This document shows positions 16,326 through 25,527 of a stretch of 64,000 nt of DNA, piece after piece. The notes under the pieces were generated by a model, which saw nothing but the letters and a program-made list of their open reading frames with translations, did not search any database and was not told where the DNA came from. This DNA is from Blastocatellia bacterium (lineage in GTDB: Bacteria; Acidobacteriota; Blastocatellia; Pyrinomonadales; Pyrinomonadaceae): positions 272,001-336,000 of the forward strand of contig PMSM01000010.1 of the NCBI GenBank assembly GCA_003168335.1, in the 5' to 3' direction. The position numbers and the translations under genes are program-made. Within the stretch, counting starts at the first letter, position 1. Each line of letters begins with the position of its first letter.

Positions 16326-16472
16326 GTTCCGTTAGGAACAGAATGTTTATAGACCCCGCCGCATTTTGAAATTCCGAGCCCATTTATGGGCGAAAGAACA
16401 TTTCGCTCCTAAAGGAGCTCGCGAGATTCTTTGAGACTTCGATAGCTATAAACATTTCGCCGCTACGCGGCT
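16326..16472. repeat. REPIN-like element with ACATTTCGC hairpins
   Basis: Left end: hairpin GTTCCGTTAGGAAC, then GAATGTTTATAG. Middle: AACATTTCGCTCC-TAAA-GGAGC (16397-16418). Right end: CTATAAACATTTCGC followed by hairpin CGCTACGCG. The terminal halves are inverse complements. The right end overlaps the stop codon and last two codons of rsmD. Confidence 0.8.
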
Positions 16473-17035
16473 GTTCGTCCATAAAAACTTAATGCCGAAT
16501 CGCCCTGCTTAAGCGAGCGGTAACGATGTAAAGAACCAAACTCGTCTTTCAATTCCTGCTTCTTATGATGCTCGACAACAACGATTGCATCAGCCGCCAA
16601 CAAATCGCCGAGATTATCGCCGAGCCGTTCCAACACGACTTCATAATCCGCTGCATACGGCGGATCGAAGAAAATGATGTCGAACGCGCCTTGCTTGCTC
16701 CCGACTTTCTCGCGCCGCTGCAAGAATACCGAGGCCTCGCTGCACACCACTTCGCTTTCCTCCTCATCAATACCGAACTCATCCAGGTTCGCTGCAATCA
16801 ACCCGCACATCCTCCGCGATTGATCCACACACGTGGCGTGCACCGCACCGCGGGACAGCGCTTCGATTCCGACCGCGCCCGATCCAGCGCAGAGATCCAG
16901 GAACCGCGCCCCCTCAATTCGCGGCGCGAGAATATTGAACAGCGTCTCGCGCAAGCGATCCGAAGTCGGCCGCGTTTGCAGCGATGGCGGACTCTTCAGC
17001 TTCCGTCCGCGATATTTGCCGGAGATAATTCGCAT
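16463..17035 (-). CDS. rsmD: 16S rRNA (guanine966-N2)-methyltransferase
   Basis: RsmD methylates G966 of 16S rRNA during 30S assembly. The protein is 190 aa with the usual start MRIISGKYRGRKLKSP, the QTRPTSDRLRETLFNIL segment, the SAM-binding LDLCAGSGAVGIEALSRGA and the catalytic FFDPPYA (DPPY). The final codons and TAG lie in the repeat palindrome (GCCGCGTAG), so the C-terminus TAA was set by a repeat element. recG precedes it by about 100 bases on the same strand. Confidence 0.95.
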   Translation of the reverse strand: MRIISGKYRGRKLKSPPSLQTRPTSDRLRETLFNILAPRIEGARFLDLCAGSGAVGIEALSRGAVHATCVDQSRRMCGLIAANLDEFGIDEEESEVVCSEASVFLQRREKVGSKQGAFDIIFFDPPYAADYEVVLERLGDNLGDLLAADAIVVVEHHKKQELKDEFGSLHRYRSLKQGDSALSFYGRTAA

Positions 17036-17137
17036 CGGATATCAAGATCGATCCGTAGCTTGCGCAGACAAAAAGACGCCGACCCACAGTCGGATGCACG
17101 TGTTCGGATTCTCATCAGCGTAATCTGTGGACAGGGT

Positions 17138-19378
<2,241 letters not shown>

Positions 19379-19386
19379 GGGAAACG

Positions 19387-19392
19387 ATCATA
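19387..19392 (-). promoter_or_regulatory. Possible -10 (TATGAT) of recG
   Basis: Read on the minus strand, TATGAT ends eight bases before the recG ATG and there is no SD. A near-leaderless mRNA is possible. Confidence 0.25.
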
Positions 19393-19504
19393 GCACAGGA
19401 AAATCTTTGTGCGTTCTCCGCATGCTCGGCGTGTTTGGTAAGTCTCGCCCTATAGAAATTCACAATAGAGACACGGAGGGACCGAGTCGCAAGTCAGGCA
19501 AAGG

Positions 19505-19571
19505 CGATCCACGAAATCACTCAAAGCCTCACGAACCGGATTCGCGTTGTTTCGTGTAGTTTCGTGGATCG
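19505..19571. repeat. 67-bp inverted-repeat element, second copy
   Basis: Ends CGATCCACGAAA and TTTCGTGGATCG. It is paired with the copy at 11456-11524. Confidence 0.6.
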
Positions 19572-19751
19572 TCCCTGGCTAATGAAACTTCGCCAAGAAA
19601 CAAGAAGTTTCTCTGCGCAGCCTTTGCGTCTCTGCGGCGAGCTTTTTGCCGCCAGGCTTCACCGCCGACGCAGAGAACGCAGAGTTAACACAGAAGGTAA
19701 ATAATCCAGGATCCTATTGAACGCCATAACGAAAGCTGCCCTAATTGAAAA

Positions 19752-19773
19752 GGGGCACGGCGGACCGTGCCCC
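19752..19773 (-). terminator. Probable terminator after bacilliredoxin gene
   Basis: Stem GGGGCACGG / CCGTGCCCC with a four-base loop, followed on the minus strand by TTTTC, about 50 bases beyond the stop at 19825. The T-run is short. Confidence 0.5.
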
Positions 19774-19824
19774 AAACGCATTCTTGTTCTTTGAACTTAG
19801 TAGTCAACGAGCGCGGAAAACTTT

Positions 19825-20265
19825 CTAATTACTCGCTGCCACGGTCGCCGTGCAATGCTTTTCGAAAGCCTGCCTGAGTTCAAAAGCAATCTGTTCCGGT
19901 CCTTTGCCTTCGATCTGATGGCGCTCCATCATGTAGACAAGTTGACCATCTTTCAAGAGTCCGATTGAAGGTGACGACGGAAGGTAACCGGTAAAGTAGC
20001 TGCGCGCTCTTTCGGTCGCTTCGATGTCGCCGCCGGCGAACACCGTCGCGACTTTGTCAGGACGGATATCGTGCTGCAGGGCCATGGCAACGCCCGGGCG
20101 CGCTTTACCCGCGGCACAGCCGCAGATTGAATTGACCACTACCATGACTGTACCTTGTGAATTCCTAATTGTTTCGTCGACTGCTTCGGGTGTTCTTAAT
20201 TCCTCAACGCCAAGACGGGTTAACTCTTCGCGCATCGGTCGAATCACTTCTTCTGGATATGGCAT
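19825..20265 (-). CDS. BrxA/BrxB-type bacilliredoxin
   Basis: A 146-aa protein of the YphP/YqiW family, opening MPYPEEVIRPMREELTRLG and carrying the family's CGC active site in VVVNSICGCAAGKARPG (about residues 45-61). In Bacillus these proteins remove bacillithiol from S-bacillithiolated proteins; in Acidobacteria the thiol may differ. The rest of the thioredoxin-like fold follows (VATVFAGGD, SPSIGLLKDGQLVYMMERH). SD AAGGAG precedes the ATG by about eight bases. A hairpin terminator follows. Confidence 0.92.
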   Translation of the reverse strand: MPYPEEVIRPMREELTRLGVEELRTPEAVDETIRNSQGTVMVVVNSICGCAAGKARPGVAMALQHDIRPDKVATVFAGGDIEATERARSYFTGYLPSSPSIGLLKDGQLVYMMERHQIEGKGPEQIAFELRQAFEKHCTATVAASN

Positions 20266-20328
20266 TTCTTGATTTCTCCTTCGGACTTTCTATTCAAGTT
20301 GTTTGAGTGGCGATTGTAACACGATCGT

Positions 20329-20793
20329 TCAATGGCCTGCGGCCGAGATCGAGATCTTCCGCGGTTCGTCCCCATCGCCAGAGATTCCCACGCGCCAAAC
20401 ACTGGCAGGCAAAGGATAACTGCCCAGGCGCTCTCCCCACTCGATGATTACGACCGCAGTCTCATCCGTCAAAATCTCATCGAGATCGACCGCATGTGCC
20501 GCCGACGCGCCTTCGTCCAGACGATAAAGATCGATGTGATAGGTCAAAAGGCGTCCCTGGTGAGGATTAACCAGGGTGAACGACGGGCTGGTGACGTCTT
20601 CTTCGTCCAGGCCCAGTGCGTGCGCGATACCTTTCACCAGCACGGTCTTGCCCGCGCCCAGTGGGCCGTTAAGCAAAATAATCTCACCACCTGAAAGCTG
20701 CTCACCGATACGAACGCCAAGATCGAAAGTCTCGCGCTCGTGGAAAGAGATCCATTCGCCGGTGGTAATTGATTGTGGCGTCGCCGTAGTCAT
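20329..20793 (-). CDS. tsaE: tRNA threonylcarbamoyladenosine biosynthesis ATPase
   Basis: TsaE is the P-loop ATPase that drives the TsaB-TsaD complex in t6A synthesis. The protein is 154 aa. It shows Walker A LLNGPLGAGKTVLVKGIAHAL, the DVTSPSFTLVNPH switch region, HIDLYRL and the C-terminal VVIIEWGERLG. I start at the ATG at 20793 (MTTATPQSI), since the long upstream extension has no protein character. It lies 47 bases after nnrDE, so the two probably share a transcript. Confidence 0.95.
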   Translation of the reverse strand: MTTATPQSITTGEWISFHERETFDLGVRIGEQLSGGEIILLNGPLGAGKTVLVKGIAHALGLDEEDVTSPSFTLVNPHQGRLLTYHIDLYRLDEGASAAHAVDLDEILTDETAVVIIEWGERLGSYPLPASVWRVGISGDGDEPRKISISAAGH

Positions 20794-20839
20794 GTCAACA
20801 CAATGCGGCACAAGTGCCGCAGCTAAACAGTAGCCGATC

Positions 20840-22489
20840 TCAGGGTATCTCGCCTTCGGGATCCAGAGCGCAGATCGCGGTGCTGAGATGTTCGCGAATG
20901 TCGGAAGCGACCATCGTTCGCATCCCGATTTCTTCCGCCGCCAGGTCTCCCGCCAGACCGCTAACATAGAGCGCGGCGACTACTGTTTCCAAGGCGTTCG
21001 CGTCAGCCTTCAGAGTCCCGTAGGCTTGCGCCAAAAAACCTGCGATTACTCCGGTCAACGTGTCGCCGGCGCCGGCCGTCCCCAGACCCGCGTTGCCGGT
21101 CGAGTTAACGAAGACCCGGCCGTCGGGCGCGGCAATCAGCGACCGCGTGCCCTTTAAGACAACGATCACTTCATGGGCGGCAGAGAACTCGCGCGCGGCT
21201 GTAACCCGATCATCGAGCGCCGACTTATCATTCGTCCCCATCAGCCGTAGCATCTCGCCGGGATGGGGCGTTAGGACCACGGGTAGATCATGCGAGCCGC
21301 GCAAAGCCGCCGGCCAGGGCGCCAGGCAATTCAATCCGTCCGCATCGACTACAACCGGCGTCGTTCGCTGCTCGACCACGGCCCGCACAAAATCGCGGGT
21401 GCGCTCGTCATCTGATGCCAATCCCGGACCGATGGCAATTACGTTTGCGCGTTCGGCGAGTCTCAAAACATGATCGAGCGCCGCGACACTGACGGCGCCG
21501 CGATCGGTTTCCGCCAAAGCCGCGGTCATTACTTCCGGCATAACCTGCTCCGCCACCAACGGCTGGGCAGAGACTGGAGTCGCTACGGTCACGAGGCCGG
21601 CGCCCGAGCGCATGGCTGCGTTTCCGCAAAGCGCCGCCGCCCCGGTGAATCCGCGCGAACCGGCAATCACCAGGGCGTGACCGTGCGTAGTCTTGTAAGA
21701 ATCGGGAGTGTACCTCGTCTGCATCAACCAACGGCGTGCGTCGGCTTCGTCGGTCACAAACAGATTAGGCTGCGCTTCCTGAATCAATTCCTGCGGCGAA
21801 CCAATGTCCGCGACAATTAATTCTCCGTTGTAGTTAGCGGCCGGCGGCAGGACGTTCGCGGGTTTTGGCGCGGTCATCGTAACAGTGACATCGGCGAACA
21901 CGGCATCGCCGATTGGCTGCGCAGAATCGGAATTCAAACCGGAAGGAATGTCGATCGAAATAATCGCCGGCTGGTTCGGCTCATCGTCTGTGCGCGATTT
22001 GCGAAGCTGAAGCAGATACCTAACGGCGTCTTGATGAACTCCAGCGAGCGGCCGGGTGAGGCCAGTGCCGAACAGGGCGTCAACGACTACCGCGTATGGC
22101 CCGGCCAATTCGTTCTTTCGCAGACTCTTCCATTGGTCGACTGACCCGCATTCGAAAAATCTTATTGACAACTCGCCGGCCAGACTCTGCACCTTCTCAA
22201 AATTTGTTCGCCCGTCACCCTTTGTTTCATCGACGCTCGCAAACAAGACGACGTCGCTTTTTGCCCCAGCCAGGGCGAGCAGTCGAGAGGTCGCCGCGCC
22301 ATCGCCGCCGTTATTCCCCGGTCCGCAGAGCACCAAAATCGTTTTGCCTGCTACGCCGCCGCATGCAGTCACCGCCCTGACAGTTGCGGCAGCCGCGTTT
22401 TCCATCAAGACCAGGGACGGAGTGCCATAGCGCACGGTCGTCATTCGATCGATCTCACGCATCTGCTCAGACGAGATAACGGGTTGCAC
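20840..22489 (-). CDS. nnr: Bifunctional NAD(P)H-hydrate epimerase / ADP-dependent dehydratase
   Basis: This fused enzyme repairs hydrated NADH and NADPH. Residues 1-225 are the YjeF N-terminal epimerase (MREIDRMT, LVLCGPGNNGGDGAATSRLL, ALFGTGLTRPL, SIDIPSGLNSD). Residues about 230-530 are the ribokinase-like dehydratase (YKTTHGHALVIAGSRGFTGA, AIGPGLASDD, LTPHPGEMLRL, VNSTGNAGLGTAGAGDTLTG). It starts with GTG. The 549-aa length fits the fusion. Confidence 0.95.
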   Translation of the reverse strand: MQPVISSEQMREIDRMTTVRYGTPSLVLMENAAAATVRAVTACGGVAGKTILVLCGPGNNGGDGAATSRLLALAGAKSDVVLFASVDETKGDGRTNFEKVQSLAGELSIRFFECGSVDQWKSLRKNELAGPYAVVVDALFGTGLTRPLAGVHQDAVRYLLQLRKSRTDDEPNQPAIISIDIPSGLNSDSAQPIGDAVFADVTVTMTAPKPANVLPPAANYNGELIVADIGSPQELIQEAQPNLFVTDEADARRWLMQTRYTPDSYKTTHGHALVIAGSRGFTGAAALCGNAAMRSGAGLVTVATPVSAQPLVAEQVMPEVMTAALAETDRGAVSVAALDHVLRLAERANVIAIGPGLASDDERTRDFVRAVVEQRTTPVVVDADGLNCLAPWPAALRGSHDLPVVLTPHPGEMLRLMGTNDKSALDDRVTAAREFSAAHEVIVVLKGTRSLIAAPDGRVFVNSTGNAGLGTAGAGDTLTGVIAGFLAQAYGTLKADANALETVVAALYVSGLAGDLAAEEIGMRTMVASDIREHLSTAICALDPEGEIP

Positions 22490-22901
22490 ACCGCGATGAT
22501 AAGGAGAAGGTTAGGGGTGGGTCAATTGAGAGCAGTCAAGCAAACCAGCGGATGCCTTGCGCCCCACAAAACAAGAAAGGCCGCTGAGGGGTTTTCCCCG
22601 CCGCCTGCCGCTGCTCCAGCCTATCCGTCTTTTCGGGATACTCAAGTAAAGAAACAATGCGCAGAGTCCTCCAGAAGTTTCTTGAGGGACCCTGATCTTA
22701 GAGCCTGACCGACCCCTGTCATTCTGACTGACTAAGCTTGCAGACTGACCTCGCTGACTGCTCACTCCGCCCTTTAAATTGCAAAAACAGGCCGACAAAC
22801 GCGGATCGGAGCTCTGGCACGACCATTGTTAAGTGAAGAGCGCCAGCACCAGCGAGTGCTGCGACTGAAGACCAAGTCAAGGCAGTTTCTTGGAGTTTCA
22901 A
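22490..22901. other. Spacer between divergent nnr and subtilase genes
   Basis: About 410 bases that must hold the promoters of two divergent genes. I see no clear sigma-70 pair, no tRNA and none of the window's repeat families. A loose CTGACTGACT-like run occurs near 22728-22760. Confidence 0.4.
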
Positions 22902-25439
22902 ATGAGCAGAGAAAAAAGAGTGCGGACACGGTTAGGTTGGCGGTGGCTCACAGCCCTGGGGCTGGCCCTGTCACTCCTGACCGGCATCGTGGTGAGCGAC
23001 AGCGCTAAAGCCCAAAATATCGCGAAGCCCGCTAACGCTTCGGCCACGAGCGCCCTCAGCAAGTACGCCTGGGACCTTACCGCGGCCGCAGAACGGGGTC
23101 GCTTTGATTCGTTGACCGAGCGGCGCGAGGAAACCAACCGGGCCATTGAAATACTTTCCAGTCCTCATAAGAACAATCCGGTGGTCCTGAGTGATTCGCC
23201 AGCCGTCCGCGATCTCGTGGCCTCAGGCGTGGCGCGGCGGATCGCCAAAGGTGATGTACCGGAAGCCCTGCAGGGCAAGCGCCTGTTTAAATTGAATCTT
23301 GAGGCGTTGTTCCACGATTCGAAAACTGCCGGCGAACTCGTAAATAACATTTCGGCAATTCTCTCTGAAGTTTCGCAATCCGATTCGAAAATCATTCTCC
23401 TCGTCGATCCCCTCCAATCTTTGATGGGTCCATCCGCAGCGTTTGATGGCGCCGCTTCCGCGATGTTGCGCGATGCAATTAAGAACGGCGACGTTCAGTG
23501 CTTCGGCGCCTCAACCGACATCGCGTTCCAGGAAAACGTTGCGAGCGACGAATCATTAGCGCCGCTTTTTGCCGGCGTCCAGATGCAGGAAGTTGCTGAC
23601 GCAAGCCAGCAGACTGAAGATAGTGCCCAGGCGAACGCCACGAAAACAAACGCTGAAAAGTTCGTTGGCGACAAGGTCTCGGCGGATTTGCGTGAGTTGG
23701 TCGATAGCCGCAACGCTCCGGCTCGCGTCAAGGCAATCCTGCAAGTCAACGATACCAACAGCCAGGCTCTCCGGGCCCGGCTGGCAGAGTACGGCGTCAA
23801 CGTTGAGGCGCAGATGCCGCAGTTTGGAACTCTGGCCCTGGATCTCCCCACGAAAGCTATTGAGAAGATCGCCAATAGCAGCAGTACCAACTACCTTTCG
23901 CTCGACCGCCCGATCAATGGTCTCGGTCACGTGGAAGAAACCACGGGCGATGAGGCGATGTTGGCGCAGCCTGGTAACAGCCTTCTTGATGGCAGCGCGA
24001 TCGGCGTCGCGATTCTCGATTCAGGTGTTTCGACCAAACAGAAATCGCTGGCCGGTCGGATCGTTTACAGCCGGGACTTTACCGGCGAAGGCACCACCGA
24101 GGATCCGTACGGTCACGGAACCTTCGTAGCATCGATGGTCGCCGGGAAGCACGGCTCGTACGGCGGGATTGCCACGGGCGCGAACCTCGTAAACTTCCGC
24201 GTACTGAATTCACAAGGCACGGGAACGCTTTCGGCACTGCTGGGCGCGTTGGACGCGGTGATGTCCAACCGCACGACCTACAACATTCGCGTAGTTAATA
24301 TGAGCCTGGGAACGACGGCGGTTGATTCGTACAAGAACGACCCGCTCTGCCGCGCCGTCCGGCGCCTGGTTGATGCGGGTATCGTGGTGGTTGCCGCGGC
24401 CGGAAACGACGGGAAAGATCTTCTGCATCCAAAGCTCTACGGCCGCATTCATTCCCCCGGCAACGAGCCTTCGGCGATCACAGTTGGCGCCTCGAATACG
24501 TTTGGTACGGATGCCCGCCATGATGACGGTGTCACCACCTACAGCTCGCGTGGACCGACCCGCAGTTACTGGAAGGACTTGAAAGGTGTCAAGCATTACG
24601 ACAACCTCCTCAAGCCCGACATGGTCGCTCCAGGTAACAAGATCATTGGCGCTGCCGCACCCGGCAATGCCCTGCTGCAACTAAATCCAGGCCTGCTCGT
24701 TGGCAACGCAACCACCGCGAATGGCAAGGGCAATATGCGGCTGAGCGGTACTTCGGTCTCGGCCCCGATTGTCGCCGGCGCGGTCGCGGTACTGTTGGAA
24801 GCCAACCCCAGCCTCTCGCCAAATCTGGTAAAAATGATTCTCATGTACACAGCGCAGCCGCTGGCGAAGTTCAATACGCTCGAACAGGGCGCTGGTGAAC
24901 TGAACCTGGAAGGCGCCGTGCGTTTGGCGAAACTCGTGCGGACTGATTTGTCTTCATCGACAAGAGTGGGTTCGCCCCTTTTGACTTCCGCGCCCCCGAC
25001 ACCGCAGAGCACAATCGCCGGCCAGACTTTCTCATGGTCTCAGGGCGTGCTGTTCAAATACGACTGGGCGAAAGGCCCGGAACTGGTCACCAGGTACCAG
25101 GGAGTCTACGGCCTTGGCGTGCTGTTAAGCGACGGGGTCTTGCTTAGCGATGGCGTACTTGTCGCCGACACCAAACAGCTCTCTAGTGGTGTGCTGGTAA
25201 GCGACAACATCATGTTGAGCAACGGCATCACCATGGGCGACGGAGTCGTCCTGATGAGCAACGGCGTCCTGCTTGCTGACGGAGTCCTTGTCTCCGATGG
25301 CGTGCTCATCGCTGACGGTGTATTAGTCAGCGACGGCGTGTTAGTCGCAGACGGCGTACTTGTCTCCGATGGAGTTCTGGTCGCGGATTCCTCGCGCGAA
25401 GCCACCGGCGACAACACAATCTGCATGCCGGAAGAATAA
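22902..25439 (+). CDS. Exported S8 subtilisin-like protease with dead ClpB-type AAA+ domain and DGVLVSD repeats
   Basis: An 845-aa protein starting at ATG 22902. Residues 1-38 are a signal peptide (ALGLALSLLTGIVVSDSAKA). Residues about 54-232 align in order with the first AAA+ domain of ClpB/ClpC: YAWDLTAAAERGRFD (Clp: YARDLTELARQGKLD), KNNPVVLSDSPAVRD in place of KNNPVLIGEPGVGKT, GDVPEALQGKRLFKL, GELVNNISAILSE, IILLVDPLQSLMG, DVQCFGASTD. Walker A, the Walker B Glu and the arginine fingers are all lost. Residues about 270-345 resemble a subtilase propeptide. The catalytic triad is intact: D373 (AILDSGV), H405 (GHGTFVASMVAG), S618 (SGTSVSAP), with oxyanion N502. Residues 738-830 are repeats of about 7 residues such as DGVLVSDGVLVADGVLV, likely a beta-solenoid. 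A strong terminator follows. Confidence 0.9.
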   Translation: MSREKRVRTRLGWRWLTALGLALSLLTGIVVSDSAKAQNIAKPANASATSALSKYAWDLTAAAERGRFDSLTERREETNRAIEILSSPHKNNPVVLSDSPAVRDLVASGVARRIAKGDVPEALQGKRLFKLNLEALFHDSKTAGELVNNISAILSEVSQSDSKIILLVDPLQSLMGPSAAFDGAASAMLRDAIKNGDVQCFGASTDIAFQENVASDESLAPLFAGVQMQEVADASQQTEDSAQANATKTNAEKFVGDKVSADLRELVDSRNAPARVKAILQVNDTNSQALRARLAEYGVNVEAQMPQFGTLALDLPTKAIEKIANSSSTNYLSLDRPINGLGHVEETTGDEAMLAQPGNSLLDGSAIGVAILDSGVSTKQKSLAGRIVYSRDFTGEGTTEDPYGHGTFVASMVAGKHGSYGGIATGANLVNFRVLNSQGTGTLSALLGALDAVMSNRTTYNIRVVNMSLGTTAVDSYKNDPLCRAVRRLVDAGIVVVAAAGNDGKDLLHPKLYGRIHSPGNEPSAITVGASNTFGTDARHDDGVTTYSSRGPTRSYWKDLKGVKHYDNLLKPDMVAPGNKIIGAAAPGNALLQLNPGLLVGNATTANGKGNMRLSGTSVSAPIVAGAVAVLLEANPSLSPNLVKMILMYTAQPLAKFNTLEQGAGELNLEGAVRLAKLVRTDLSSSTRVGSPLLTSAPPTPQSTIAGQTFSWSQGVLFKYDWAKGPELVTRYQGVYGLGVLLSDGVLLSDGVLVADTKQLSSGVLVSDNIMLSNGITMGDGVVLMSNGVLLADGVLVSDGVLIADGVLVSDGVLVADGVLVSDGVLVADSSREATGDNTICMPEE

Positions 25440-25465
25440 ACGCTTCCACTCTTACCAAAACTAAG

Positions 25466-25497
25466 AAGGCTTCGCGGCGCCGCGAAGCCTTTTTTTT
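25466..25497 (+). terminator. Strong intrinsic terminator of the subtilase gene
   Basis: A perfect 26-bp palindrome (arms AAGGCTTCGCGGC and its complement) followed by a run of T, 27 bases after the stop codon. Confidence 0.92.
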
Positions 25498-25527
25498 GTG
25501 TCGTGAGGGGCTCAAAGGCCTGTGCCA

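Larger units (their letters stand above)
19379..19824. other. Repeat-bearing intergenic stretch
   Basis: This region holds the inverted-repeat element at 19505-19571, text typical of noncoding acidobacterial spacers (direct and inverted pieces around GCCGCCAGGC and ACGCAGAG), and a strong GC hairpin at 19752-19773. No gene is evident. Confidence 0.5.

Noticed and set aside
25114-25390. Possible CRISPR-like array
   Set aside because: The repeats are in-frame codons of the subtilase C-terminus, only about 21 bases per unit and without spacers.
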